From positions 50,809,652-50,873,651 of the forward strand of contig JASWHV010000012.1 in NCBI GenBank assembly GCA_030760725.1: a DNA stretch of 64,000 nucleotides, given 5' to 3'. The DNA is from Neostapfia colusana (taxonomy: Eukaryota; Streptophyta; Magnoliopsida; Poales; Poaceae). Numbering within the stretch: the first letter of the stretch is position 1; every line of letters begins with the position of its first letter. The notes under the pieces were generated by a model. It was not told the origin of the DNA. It was given only the letters and a program-made list of their open reading frames with translations, and ran no database searches. Position numbers and translations under genes: made by a program. Positions 10,936 through 23,316 of the stretch are shown in pieces.

Positions 10936-12617
10936 ATGGCACCCAATGAACTGGCAGAATTGAAGACACAGCTGAATGACCTAATAAGCAAGGGCTTTAT
11001 ACGACCGAGTTCGTCACCTTGGGGTTGTTCAGCGTTGTTTGTCAAAAAGAAGGACGAAACACTACGGCTTTGTGTTGATTATCGTCCTTTGAACGCCGTT
11101 ACCATCAAGAACAAGTATCCACTACATCGCATTGATATGCTCTTCGATCAATTAGTGGGTGCGAAGGTATTTTCAAAGATGGATCTTCGGTCCGGATATC
11201 ACCAGATTAAAATCCGGGCAGAAGATATTCCGAAGACGGCATTCTCAACGAGATACGGGCTGTATGAGTATCTCGTTATGTCTTTTGGTTTGACCAACGC
11301 CCCGGCACACTTTATGCACCTAATGAATTCAGTATTCATGCCGGAGTTGGATAAATTCGTCGTTGTCTTCATCGACGATATCTTGGTGTACTCCAAGTCA
11401 GAGGAGGAACAAGCTGAACATCTGCATATTGTGCTACAAAGATTGCGAGATCATCAGCTCTATGCAAAATTCAGCAAGTGTGAATTCTGGATTAATCAAG
11501 TACCTTTTCTCGGACACATCATTTCAGCAGAGGGCATCGCTGTAGATCCGAGTAAGATTATCCAAGTACAGAAATGGGAGTCACCAAAGTCAGTACATGA
11601 AATCCGTAGCTTCCTCGGTTTAGCGGGTTATTACCGGAGGTTCATTCTGGGTTTCTCCAAGATTGCTAAACCGATGACGGAATTATTAAAGAAGAATACC
11701 AGATTTGTGTGGGGTGCTGCGTGTGAACAAGCTTTCAAGACTTTAGTGAAGCATCTCACAACAGCCCCAGTTCTTGCTCAGCCGGATACAACGAAGCCAT
11801 TTGACGTTTATCGCGATGCATCGGGCATCGGTCTTGGCTGCGTGCTGATGCAAGAAAGACGAGTGGTCGCTTATGGATCTCGTCAACTCAGAACTCACGA
11901 GCAGCATTATCTAACTCATGATCTTGAGTTAGCTGCCGTGGTCCTTGCTTTGAAGATGTGGAGGCATTACTTGCTCGGAAATCTTGTACACCTCTACACC
12001 GACCACAAGAGCTTGAAGTACATCTTCACTCAGAAAGAACTGAACATGAGACAACGAAGATGGCTAGAGCTCATTAAAGATTATGAAATTGAGATTCATT
12101 ATCATCCAGGAAAGGCGAATGTGGTCGCCGATGCGCTCAGTCGTAAGGTGCATATCCATCACCTAACTATTGCTGAATTGGATGATGAAGAACCAAGCCT
12201 CCGTGTCATTCCGTATGGAGCTCTCTATAATCTCGCTCTCATTCCTACTATACGAGGGGAGATCATGGAAGCTCAACGAAAAGACAAGGGTATGTCTCCC
12301 ATACGGAGGAGGATAGACAACGGAGAAATGAAGTGCTTCCGGAAGGATGATGAAGGTATTTTGTGGTTCAACGACCGGATAGTAGTACCCCGAGATATGG
12401 GACTACGGAAGAAAATTTTGGATGAAGCTCATTTGTCCAAGTTTTCCATTCACCCGGGCAGTAATAAAATGTACCAAGATCTCAGGAAGAAGTTTTGGTG
12501 GACACGTATGAAACGTGAAGTTGCAAAGTACGTTTCAGAGTGTGATACGTGTCGAAGAGTCAAGGCCGACCACATGAAGAAGTCAGGACTGTTGCAGCCA
12601 CTACAAGTACCGGCATG
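10936..12617 (+). pseudogene. pol: B1 RT, RNase H and start of integrase, cut by D
   Basis: In frame with the protease after the stop at 10921. RT has the FIDD box (VVVFIDDILVYSK, about 11360-11400) and LRSGYHQIKI. RNase H shows YRDASGIGLG (Cys replaced by Arg relative to the usual YCDAS) and TDHKSLKYIF. The integrase zinc domain follows (HPGSNKMYQDL, CDTCRRVKADH, about 12450-12570). The reading frame then runs into the D LTR at 12618 and stops inside it at 12747, so an RNA from here would encode a fusion with an LTR-derived tail. The rest of integrase resumes at 17826. Confidence 0.92.
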
Positions 12618-13025
12618 TGTCATGTTCAAACAAGTTTACACCAGGCGCCATAGGGCCTGTGACGTGCACCGAGCCAACGCACGCGCTGATGCGCGCGCGG
12701 CAAGCACGCAGGCCATGATCTCCAACCGTGGCCAGGAAGGAAAGTAGAAGATACTTTAACTATTTTTGGTAATCAATAATTAGTGGAGTTTGTTACTCCT
12801 TTTGGTTGAGCCGGAGGCTATAGATAGGAAGGAAATAAAACACTTGAGGAATAAGAAAGTTATTACCATCTATTCCCTCTCCTCTTCTACCAAGCCGGCG
12901 GCAGTTGGAATAACCCTCCGGCGAAGAACGGCGGCCAGGGGGTATAACCCGGCCAACCATCACGGGTAGCGGCTACGAACTACGTAGCCGAGGTCCTCCG
13001 TCCCTCGGGATTGCTGCCCTTGACA
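12618..13025 (+). repeat. D 5' LTR
   Basis: 408 bp, starting TGTCATGTTCAAACAAG and ending CTGCCCTTGACA. A weak TATA-like CTATAGATA lies at about 12819-12828. Preceded by target duplication GCATG. Confidence 0.93.
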
Positions 13026-13028
13026 ACC

Positions 13029-13040
13029 TGGTATCTCAGA
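13029..13040 (+). other. D primer-binding site, divergent
   Basis: TGGTATCTCAGA begins 3 bases after the 5' LTR. Its first seven bases match the initiator Met tRNA site (TGGTATCAGAGC) but the rest does not, so a variant or another tRNA may be used. Confidence 0.6.
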
Positions 13041-13155
13041 CCGTCGATCCTCTTCCACCACCTCCATTCAGACTTCCACCACAGTCCCACCACCATCCGA
13101 GCCGCCGCCTCCATCCCCCCCCTCGACGGCCACGGCAACGCCCGCACCGTCAGTC

Positions 13156-16100
13156 ATGGGCGATGACGATCAACCCACCATGGCCGATGTGATGAAGATG
13201 CTCAAGTCCCTAACCACCGAGATGTCAAAGATGCAGACTGACATGGCGGGCATGAAGGAAAAGGTTGGCTCGTCGACCGACTCCAGCACCAACCACGACG
13301 GCCAACACCACACGGATGACCACCCGCGGTTCCAAAAGATGGACTTTCCGCGCTACGACGGCAAGTCCGACCCACTGATTTTCATCATTCGGTGCGAATC
13401 GTATTTCTGCCAGCAACGCACCATGCCGGAGGAGAAAGTGTGGATGGCGTCGTACAACCTGGAAGATGTGGCTCAACTCTGGTTCGTCCAGCTCCAGGAG
13501 GACGAGGGCATGCAGCCATGGGGGCGTTTCAAGGAACTTCCGAACCTGCATTTTGGTCCGGCGCTGCGATCCGCCCCCCTGTTCGAGCTCACCGAGTGCC
13601 GCCGCACGGGGACGGTCGAGGAATACTCCAACCGCTTCCAGGCGCTTCTTCCTCGCGCTGGCCGGCTCCAGGAAGGCCAACGAGTGCAACTCTACACCGG
13701 CGGGTTGTTGCCACCTCTCAGCCACCAGGTGCGCATCCACGGCCCGGAGTCCCTCGCGGCAGCCATGAGCCTGGTACAGGCGTTGGAACTGGTCGAGCTG
13801 GACCGTCTCAACTCCGCCCACGGCAGGGCTGCGCTGCGCGCACTCGGACCACCGCTCGCGCCGCATCCAGGCGTCCTGGCGGTCCTCCCTACAACCGCTC
13901 AACCGGCGCCTGCGGTTCAGACGCTGCCCACACCCCAGGCGCCGCCCCTGGCACTGCCGGCGCCACCACCACAACGCGGTGGGAGCATGAGCCTCTCGAC
14001 GGAGGAGCAGGCGGAACGGCGCCGCCTCGGCCTCTGCTATAATTGCAATGAGCCATACTCACGAGGCCACAACAGAGTCTGCCGCTGCATCTTCTACATC
14101 GCCGGTGTCGAACTGGCCGAGGACGAGCCCGTGGAGGAGGCACCCGTCTATTCCCTCCACGTCATCGCCGGTGTTCCAGTGTGCGGTACTCTCCAACTTG
14201 AGGTACAGGTGGGCGCGGCCACGCTGATCGCCCTCATCGACACGGGCTCCACCCACTGCTTCATCGGTGAGGCGGCAGCACAGCGGGCCGGCCTGCCCGT
14301 CGCGCCTCGGCCTCGACTAACAGCGACCGTGGCCAACGGCGAACGGATCACCTGCCCAGGCGTTCTGCGCCAGGCGCCCATCGTCATCGACAACCGGCGG
14401 TTCGTGGTTGACTTGTACATCATGCCGCTGGCCGGCTATGACCTGGTGCTCAGCACACAATGGCTGGCTACATTGGGTAAGATTATCTGGAACGTGGCCG
14501 CCGGGACCATGGAGTTCACGATGGAGGACCAGCAGGTCTGCTGGCGCAGCGTCGCATCGCCTACACCGCCGCGCATCCACTCTGCCTCGGTGACGGAACC
14601 CCTCCTCGACGATCTGCTTGCATCCTTCGCCGACGTGTTCGCCGAGCCGACGTGCCTGCCGCCTGCACGTGGTCGGACGCACCGCATCATCCTGAAGCCG
14701 GACACCACGCCGGTTGCAGTGCGGCCCTACAGATATCCTGCCGCCCACAAGACGAAGCAGGAGAAGCAGTGCGAGAACATGCTCGCGAACGGCATCGTCC
14801 GGCGCAGCGACTCCGCTTTATCCTCGCCGGTCCTTCTCGTCAAGAAGCCGGATGCCTCGTGGCGTTTCTGCGTCGACTACCACGCCCTCAACGCGGTGAC
14901 GGTCAAGGACGCGTTCCCGATCCTCGTCGTCAACGAGCTCTTGGATGAGCTCCATGGCGCCAAGTACTTCACCAAACTGGACTTGCGCTCGGGGTACCAC
15001 CAAGTGTGCATGAGGCCGGAGGATGTTCACAAGACGGCGTTCCGTACACACGACGGCCTCTATGAATTCCGGGTGATGCCGTTCGGACTCTGCAACGCCC
15101 CGGCCACATTTCAGGCGCTCATGAACGACGTCTTGCGCCCGTTCCTTCGCCGGTTTGTACTTGTTTTCTTTGACGACATCTTGATCTACAGCAAGTCATG
15201 GGCCGACCACCTGCGTAACCTTCGAGCTGTCCTTAGCGAGCTTCGTCGACACACCCTCTTCGTCAAGCGCTCCAAGTGCGCGTTCAGGGTCTCCTCAGTC
15301 GCCTACCTCGGCCACGCGATCTCGGAGGCAGGGGTGGCCATGGACTCCGCCAAGGTGCAGGCCATTCACGACTGGACGGAACCCCGCTAGGCGCGGGCGG
15401 TGCGTGGCTTCCTCAGGCTCGCGGGATACTACCGCAAGTTCATCCACAACTACGGCTCCATCGCCGCGCCACTCACCGCGCTGCTCAAGGAGGAGGGCTT
15501 CGCGTGGGGTCCTGAGGCTGCCTCAGCTTTCCTCGCCCTCAAGGAGGCGGTCACCTCGGCGCCGGTGCTCGCTATGCCGGATTTCAACAAGCCCTTGGTC
15601 GTCGAGTGTGATGCGTCGTCCCATGGGTTTGGTGCTGTCCTCATCCAGGAGGGGCATCCGATCGCCTTCTTCAGTCGGCCGGTGGCGCCTCGACATCACG
15701 CCCTGGCAGCCTACGAGCGTGAGCTCATTGGCTTGGTCCAGGCGGTGCGCCACTGGAGGCCATACCTCTGGGGTCGCCGCTTCACCGTCAAGACGGATCA
15801 CTACAGCTTGAAGTATCTGCTGGACCAGCGCTTGGCCACCATTCCACAGCACCACTGGGTTGGCAAGTTGCTGGGCTTCGACTTCTCCGTTGAGTACAAG
15901 CCGGGCGCTACGAACACCGTCGCTGACACGCTGTCCCGGCGCGACACCGTGGAGGGAGAGCTCCTTGCCCTCTCTGCTCCGCGCTTCGACTTCATCGACA
16001 AGCTCCGGCAGGCCCAGCTGGACCACCCAGCCCTTGTCGCACTCCGAGGTGAGATCACGGCGGGCACCCGACTGGCTCCCTGGGCGCTGGTGGACGGCCT

Positions 16101-17547
16101 GGTGCAATTTTCCGGGCGGCTGTACATTCCAGCCGACTCCCCGCTGCTCCAAGAGATCGTAGGGGCCATCCATGAGGACGGACACGAAGGCGTACAGTGG
16201 ACGCTCCACAGGCTGCGCCGTGACTTCCATTTTCATAACATGAAACAAGTTATGCAGGAACGAGTGCGTACGTGTGAAATCTGCCAACGCTACAAGTCCG
16301 AGCACCTGCACCCGGCGGGTCTCCTTCTTCTGCTGCCGACGCCCCAGGGCATGTGGACTGATGTCGCGCTAGACTTTGTGGAGGCGCTACCACGGGTCCG
16401 CGGCAAGTCAGTGATCCTCACTGTGGTGGATCGGTTCAGCAAGTACTGCCATTTCATCCCACTGGCACACCCGTACTCCACTGAATCTGTCGCTCAGGCC
16501 TTCTTCAACGACATTGTCCGCCTCCACGGGATTCCACAGTCCATAGTCTCCGACCGGGACACGGTGTTCACGTCGACGTTCTGGCAGGAGTTGATGCGGC
16601 TGATGGGGACCAAGCTGCAGATGACCACGGCGTTTCACCCCCAGTCTGACGGGCAGTCCGAGTCGGCCAACCGCGTCATCCTCATGTACCTGCGTTGCTT
16701 GACAGGAGACAGGCCGTGCGAGTGGCTCCGGTGGCTTCCCTGGGCGGAGTTCCTCTTCAACACGGCGTACCAGACGTCCCTACGGGACACCCCCTTCCGC
16801 GTGGTCTATGGGCGTGATCCTCCCTCCATCCGGTCCTATGAACCCGGGGACACCAGGGTGCCGGCCGTCGCCAAGAGCATGGAGGAGCGCACGGAGTTCC
16901 TGGCCGACATCCGTCACCGCCTGGAGCAGGCACAGGAGTACCAGAAGCGCCACTACGACCGTACGCACCGCGCGGTCACCTATCAGGTCGGTGATTGGGC
17001 GCTGCTTCGACTACGGCAGCACGCGGTGTCATCTCTTCCTCAGGCTGTGGGCGGCAAACTGAAGCCACGCTTCGTCGGGCCGTACCGCGTCATCGAACTC
17101 ATCAACGAGGTCGCCGTCCGGCTGGAGCTTCCACCCCGTGCCCGCATCCACAATGTGTTCCATGTGGGACTACTCAAGAAGTTCCAGGGATCGCCACCAA
17201 CAGCGCCTCCACCATTGCCGCTCATGCATCATGGCGCCATTAGCCCAGAACCTGAACGCGCGGTGCGGTACCGACTGGCTCGCGGCGTACATCAGGTGCT
17301 CATCCAGTGGAAAGGCACGTCGGCAGCTTCAGCGACCTGGGAAGATGTCATGCCTTTCCGTGCCAAGATTCCCCAATTCCAGCTCGAGGACGAGCTGGCC
17401 CTCGACGGGGAGGGAGATGTCATGTTCAAACAAGTCTACACCAGGCGCCATAGGGCCCGTGACGTGCGCCGAGCCAACGAACGCGCTGATGCGCGCGTGG
17501 CAAGCACGCAGGCCACGATCTCCAACCGTGGCCAGGAAGGAAAGTAG
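13156..17547 (+). pseudogene. gag-pol: D gag-pol polyprotein with one in-frame stop
   Basis: Two blocks in the same frame (13156-15390 and 15400-17547) separated only by TAG at 15388-15390. Gag lies at about residues 60-260. The knuckle is atypical, CYNCNEPYSRGHNRVC, near residue 295. Protease has LIDTGSTHCFIG near residue 360. RT has the FFDDILIYSK box (about 15168-15195), RNase H ECDASSHGFGAVL and TDHYSLKYLL, integrase an HHCC domain (about 16170-16310) and DDE core (DFVEALP, SDRDTVF), and the chromodomain LIQWKGTSAASATWED is at about 17300-17345. The stop lies between RT and RNase H and is the only obvious lesion. The frame passes the polypurine tract and ends inside the 3' LTR, adding an LTR-encoded tail. 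Long antisense ORFs here are shadows of GC-rich coding sequence. Confidence 0.93.
17407..17417 (+). other. D polypurine tract
   Basis: GGGGAGGGAGA directly before the 3' LTR. It lies inside the polyprotein frame. Confidence 0.85.
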
Positions 17548-17825
17548 AAGATACTTTAGCTATTTTTGGTAATCAATAATTAGTGGAGTTTGTTACTCCT
17601 TTTGGTTGAGCCGGAGGCTATAGATAGGCAGGAAATAAAACACTTGAGGAATAAGAAAGTTATTACCATCTATTCCCTCTCCTCTTCTACCAAGCCGGCG
17701 GCAGGGGGAATAACCCTCCGGCGAAGAACGGCGGCCAGGGGGTATAACCCGGCCAGCCATCACGAGTAGCGGCTACGAACTACGTAGCCGAGGTCCTCCG
17801 TCCCTCGGGATCGCTGCCCTTGACA
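17418..17825 (+). repeat. D 3' LTR
   Basis: 408 bp, matching 12618-13025 at all but about 13 positions by eye. It is followed at once by the target duplication GCATG (17826-17830). Confidence 0.93.
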
Positions 17826-17830
17826 GCATG

Positions 17831-18890
17831 GAAGTGGGAAGACTTGAGTATGGACTTCATCGTTGGGTTGTCGATGACCTCCCACAACCATGATTCGATT
17901 TGGGTAATCGTGGACCGGTTAACCAAATCAGCACATTTCATCCCTGTGCATACAAGATATAACGCAAAACAGTATGCGGAACTGTATATAGCACGGATCT
18001 TGTGCTTATATGGAGTTCCCCATACGATTGTGTGAGATAGAGGATCGCTGTTCATAGCCCGTTTGTGGGAGCAGCTACACGCATCCTTGGGGACCAAACT
18101 AATTAGAAGCTCTGCGTATCACCCTCAAACCAATGGGCAAACTGAGAGGGTGAATCAAATACTAGAGGATATGCTGAGAGCGTGTGCCATCCACCACGGT
18201 AAGATCTGGGATGATCACTTACCGCTGGCGGAGTTCTTGTACAACAACGGATATCAGACGAGCATTAATATGGCACCATATGAAGCTCTATATGGCTGGA
18301 AGTGCCGTACACCATTGAATTGGTGAGAATCCGGTGAACGAGTAACGTTCGGGGTTCATCTTGTCAATGAATCCGAAGAGAGAGTTCGGATAATACAAGA
18401 GAACCTCAAAGCTGCCCAATCTCGTCAAAAGAGCTACGCGGACCAGAGACGTCGACCGCTGCATTTCGATGTCGGAGAGCACGTGTATCTTCGTGTGTCT
18501 CCAATGAAAGGGATTCATCGGTTCGGTGTCAAGGGGAAGCTTGCTCCCCGATTCATCGGTCCGTTTACTATCACGGAGAAGTGCGGAACTGTAGCCTACC
18601 GGCTGGAACTACCGGCAAGTCTTGCCGGTATTCACAACATATTTCACGTGTCCCAGCTGCGGAAGTGTCTCAAGTTTACCGCTGTCATCCACACCGAAGA
18701 CATCGACGAGTTGAAGCCGGATCTCACCTATGTCGAGCAACCTGTACAGATTATCGACGTAAAGACCCGGACCACCAGGAACCGGACTTTGAAATTTTAC
18801 AAAGTCCTGTGGAGTAATCATACCCCGGAAGAGGCGACGTGGGAAACAGAAGATTACCTCCGCAAGAACTATCCGGAGCTTTTGTCATGA
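17831..18890 (+). pseudogene. pol: B1 integrase core and chromodomain, after D
   Basis: The frame resumes with WKWEDLSMDFIVGLS and carries the DDE integrase (WVIVDRLTKSAHFIPV, then QTNGQTERVNQILEDML), the C-terminal GPF/Y-like region (RFIGPFTI) and a chromodomain ending TWETEDYLRKNYPELLS. Stops at 18033-18035 and 18324-18326 break it. The protein end at 18890 is about 55 bp before the polypurine tract, as in A and C. Joined across D this would follow directly on the integrase zinc domain at 12617. Confidence 0.92.
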
Positions 18891-18942
18891 ACTTTGTAAT
18901 TACCTTCCGCCTCATTCTTCTTTTGAATCTCGGGACGAGATT

Positions 18943-18961
18943 CCTTTTAAGGGGGGAGGAA
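18943..18961 (+). other. B1 polypurine tract
   Basis: CCTTTTAAGGGGGGAGGAA abutting TGTAAAGG of the LTR. Confidence 0.85.
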
Positions 18962-21900
18962 TGTAAAGGTCCCAAAAATTTTGAGTACAAAGAAACACTT
19001 GTTTGCAAAGTTTGGTTTCATGTGTATGAAATTTGGGACTTGTTAAAACTTTTCCACATGTGATAACACACATGAGGGTTTTCTTCACACAAGTCAAATG
19101 TTTATTTGAGAAATTGGAACCCTAGAGGGGTCTAAAACAAAGATGGGAAGTTCCCATATGTGTGAGAAAACAAAAATCAGATTTGGAACAATATGTTCAA
19201 ATTTAAAATTCAAATGAGAACAACACAATGGAATTCAAAACTGTTGTGCTGAAAATCTCATTTGCAGCAGCCAAAATTTAAATCAGATTTCATAATTAAA
19301 TTCCTTGGGTCAAAATTTGGGGCTGTGCAAAGTTTCATGATTTATGAAAATGATTTGCAACCCATTTTCCAAAATGGACTTTAAATGACAAAGAATTCAA
19401 ATGCGTATTTGAATTTGGATAAAACTTGCCCAAATATCCAAATGCCTCTCAGATTTAAACTTCCACAATAGAATTCCATCAATATTCAAATTAGGGAGAT
19501 AATTGGAGGGGGGGGGGGTAAGGAGGGACTGATCAGGGGGACCCACATGTCATTGGGAGCACTGAAATTGCAAAAGATCTTCAGTCCTCAGTCTTCATTT
19601 GCTCTCCTCCCACGCGAAGCAACGGCTGAGACCGATTTTCCTCCGCTCGACACCGAGCTCGGCCGCAGCCACCTCCTGCTGGCTCCCCTTCACGCTGGAG
19701 AGCTGCTGGACGTCGGTAGCCACCGCCTCTCTCGCCTCCTTACCGAAGCCACGGGCTGTTCTCTCTCTCCCCACGCGTGAGACGAACAGAGACACCGCCG
19801 AGCTCTAAACCGGTCACCCACCGCCCAGCTCACGTGCAAGCCCCGGCTGATCGGCAAAACCACACAACAGAACCCTCCCCGACCTCCTCGCACCATCACC
19901 GAGGGACTTCGTGCTCTCCACACCGAGTTCACCCAGTTTCCGCGGCGGCCGCCACACAACGGTGACACCCTGCTCCCGTGGTCAGCATCCTCCAGAGCTT
20001 GCCACGACCAAGCAATGCCACTCTGGGTCGCGCAGGAGCTCCGTGCAGCTTCCACCCGAAGCACAAAGCCTGTCTTCGCCGCTGGTCGACGAATTTCAGA
20101 AATCTTCTCCGGCCTGTGAAAACTGACCCACGGGTATGAATCCGTGAAATCCTCGAGTTATATTCGTTTTGAGCATTTCAAATTGCACACACGGGACGTA
20201 GACTTGCTTAGCAACAACTTTCCTTTTGGAACCTAGCTAGAAACCCGCTCTGCACGGCGTGATTTCGATCTTTCTAATGGCGGTTGTGGTAGAGACCGTC
20301 GGATGCACGGTGAACCCTAAGTTAGAGCCATCTCCGAGCCATTTATTTTCCACGTCGATGATCCCTAGTGTCCGCCGGTGCTCTAGAGCTTGGAAACCGA
20401 AGCCTAGAAGGCTTAGGGCGTTGGGGCGACGTCGCCGGACTTCGTCCGAACCGTTGCGCCGTCGCGGGCTAGTTTGGGGGCCCTGCCAGCTCGAGAAACC
20501 CCACCAGCATGTTCCTCACGTTGAATTAGGGGCTGTCGGCGAGTTTCAGCGTCAGGGGTGGCCGGACGACCGATTCCGGAGCTTCTCCGGCGAGCCCGGC
20601 GGCGGAATCGCGCGGGGTGGAAGACGACCTCCCCGGACCCGCGTGCCAGTGACTCGGGATATAAGAGCTAGATCCTCTGTGGCGCCGGATCGGCTGTGAC
20701 AGCGTGGGAAACAACCCTGTGATCCCGTGCGGCACGCTCCCGGCAGCAGACACGTGTCCCTGGTCCCACAGTCAGGTTTAAACATTTCTCGGATTTATTC
20801 AAATTCCAGATTTTTCCCCAAACTTTAGAAGAGCATAACTTTTGCTAGGAACCTCCAAATTTAGTGATTCAAATTGGGTTAGATTCAGATTGACAACCTC
20901 TATCCAAATATGTAACCCAATTTGTATGAAAGTCTTTATTTATTCCTGGAAAATTCTTTAAAACTTTTCAGCAAAAGAATTTTAGAGGGAGTTTGGTTTA
21001 TCCAAAAATCCTCAAATTTGGCCAGAATATTCTTTAGGGTGTTATTAGACTCCTGTAAAAGTTTCAGCTCATTTGGAGTTGAATTGATCAGGGTAATTCA
21101 GATTGTAAGTTCCTGTATTCAAATGAATACAGAAACATTTTTCAGAGAATTTCCAAAACTTGTAAATTCAGTTCTGGGCAATTCTTGGCTCAAAAAATCC
21201 TAGTAAAATTCATGTAGACTCTATGAACTATAATTGAAATTGTGGTTACTGAGTTTGACATGAACATGGGAGTTACCTCAGAATTAATTCATCTTTGACT
21301 AAACCCTTAGAGAATTATTCTGAATAAACCACTCCATGAAAAGTGCTAAATTTTGGTCCAGAGGACTTTCTTGTGACAAGGAACTTACATGAAAATTCCC
21401 AGCTCCATTGGAGCTCTGGATCACCACTGTCTTAGGTAACCTATTAAGGTGATCAACACTTAAGTGGGAAAAGCACTTAATATTTGATCTTAGTGTTTAA
21501 GCCCAACCTAAACCACTGGCACCAGTGTCATTTTAAATTCTTAAACAGAGTTCCAGTTTTAAAACTGTCATTAGATCTTATTAGCAAAAGCTTTTCAATT
21601 AAATACATATGCATGATCATATCGTGTAGCATATACGCGAAGAAGGTGAGAAGGACTTGAAGTGAAGATCAAGGATGAAGGAAAACAAGTGATCAAGCTC
21701 CAAGTGATCATCACTAACTGATTGTAACCTTAGTCACCTGCAAAACAGGCAAGCCCTGGTTTGCATTTGAACAGTTTTATAAAGCATTTTCATTTGTAGA
21801 GATCATAGCTTTGCATCGTTGATTGCATTACGTCTAGATGATATTGAAAACCCCACTTGCATGACCAGAAATACCTAAGAGAGAAAGGGTAGAATAGCAA

Positions 21901-23212
21901 CTCCTCAAGTGGATTTGGATACGCTAATGTTAGTAGGAAAGGTTCGGTAGAAGTCGAGTAGATGGAATCTACTCGCGAGTTTAGGGCTGGTTTACTCGGA
22001 ACGGGTCCGAATTAGAAAAGATAAGGAAAGTTCACACATAAGAAATGGAGACCGGACAGGGAGGTTTAGATGCAGCAGGTTGCAGGCTGTGCGTGCATAG
22101 CCCTGCCTGTGTCGGTTAAGGCCCATCCGTGCTTGGCCCTGTTGGACAAGTTTGAGTTGTGTACCGGACGCATACTGGCTATATGGGACCCAGGAAACCG
22201 ATGTACCTTGGGAGATCCATAGTGGAACTTTTCCAACTGCCTCAGGCTTTCGGCGTCAGGGTAGCAGGAGGTACCTCGCTTAAGAACATACCACAGCGGG
22301 TATGTACCTTGAGGGAGCTTGCGTACTCGGGGCAGTTGGACTGCGTCCAATGTGGAAGATCTTGGGAAAGGTGGCCGCGTACAACGACAGTCGAGGTTGC
22401 TGCCGGCAACTCGGAGTACGGGTGTACGTGTCGTATAGTCCGGGCGTGTACTGATTCGAATCACCGTCGCTCGCGGTTATATGAGCATACTTGCCCACTG
22501 CGTCTTGACGTAGTAAGAACTGAACTGGTTATTCTTTTGAACTTGATAAGGCTGTGCTATAAATTGTATTGCAACCATGATTGAATTAGAGATAGGCTCA
22601 TTAAACTTTGCTTTCACTTTGTGCAAGGAGCATCGCAACAAAGCGTTTCGTGTTTGATTTTGGAGTTGTGAAGCTTTTTGGCTCAAGGTTTGTACAATGA
22701 GGCTTAAAAATCTGAAAGTTAAGTATCAACTTTAGGCGAGTCCTTTATGCAAATCTAACCAACCCAATTGCAACCGTCGTGCATGTAGAGTTTCTTGTTT
22801 AGGAGAGACGGGTCAGACTTGCTGAGCCTATATGCTCACGCTTGCTATATAAGTGGTTTTGCAGGTTAACATCGACGCTAAGATGAAGGATGTCCGGTGA
22901 GACTCAGATATTTCCGAGTCATTTAACCCAGGGAGAACCCAGCCGCTGCTGCTGTCTTCGTGTTGCTAGCGAGAGGAGTCCGCGGGCTGGACTTCATCTC
23001 GAGTGCTTTTAGTTATTCGACGTGAGTTGATATAGACTTCCGCTGTAGTTACTTGATGTAAAGTATTTACAAAGAAAAACTTGTAAGCTTCCGCTATTGT
23101 TTTATGTAATACATTGTTTCTCATATATGTGCTTTTGGGTGCCGCACAACACGGCACCACCCAATGCGATTCCCGGGCGAGTGGCATGTCTCGGTTGGAT
23201 GGGGCCGCGTCA
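18962..23212 (+). repeat. B1 LTR, flanked by PPT and PBS
   Basis: 4251 bp, TGTAAAGGTCCC to GGCCGCGTCA. It contains AT-rich tracts, a poly-G run at about 19509-19518, a GC-rich segment (about 19600-20760) and the hairpin TGAGC-CTATAT-GCTCA at 22823-22838. I could not find an open LTR-resident frame in this copy; the candidate second exon has early stops. Apart from these features I see nothing coding in it. Confidence 0.85.
22823..22838 (+). other. B1 LTR hairpin
   Basis: TGAGC/GCTCA stem with a 6-nt loop within the shared context CTTGCTGAG...CTCA...TTGC, 26 nt before an acceptor-like TTTTGCAG/GT. It corresponds to the 8-bp hairpins in A and C. Confidence 0.5.
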
Positions 23213-23215
23213 GCG

Positions 23216-23227
23216 TGGTATCAGAGC
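23216..23227 (+). other. Primer-binding site after the B1 LTR
   Basis: TGGTATCAGAGC three bases after the LTR end. Being present here, it shows that the LTR also acts as a 5' LTR for the following internal segment. Confidence 0.88.
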
Positions 23228-23316
23228 TGAGCCCTGTCTCAGTCGGTACCGCGCCCGTCTCAGATCGTAGGCCAAGAAAATATTTTCTGGAAAGCTATTG
23301 AGGGGCAGGAAAGGCC

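Larger units (their letters stand above)
12618..17825 (+). mobile_element. D: Reina-like chromovirus, nearly intact
   Basis: A compact 5208-bp Ty3/gypsy element with two 408-bp LTRs (12618-13025, 17418-17825), each TGTCATG...TTGACA, flanked by a perfect 5-bp duplication GCATG (12613-12617, 17826-17830). It carries one gag-pol frame with a single internal stop and a chromodomain. By eye the LTRs differ at about 13 of 408 positions, suggesting a moderately young insertion. Short LTRs, small size and the chromodomain suggest the Reina clade (inference). It is strikingly GC-rich compared with its host element. Confidence 0.93.

Noticed and set aside
13225..13974. Long antisense ORF across the D gag region and other antisense ORFs in 13.2-17.2 kb
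   Set aside because: They are shadows of a GC-rich coding frame with recognisable gag-pol domains on the plus strand.
22066..22584. ORFs on both strands near the 3' end of the B1 LTR
   Set aside because: No domain, no conservation with other B-like LTRs in frame, and the region is LTR leader or intron.
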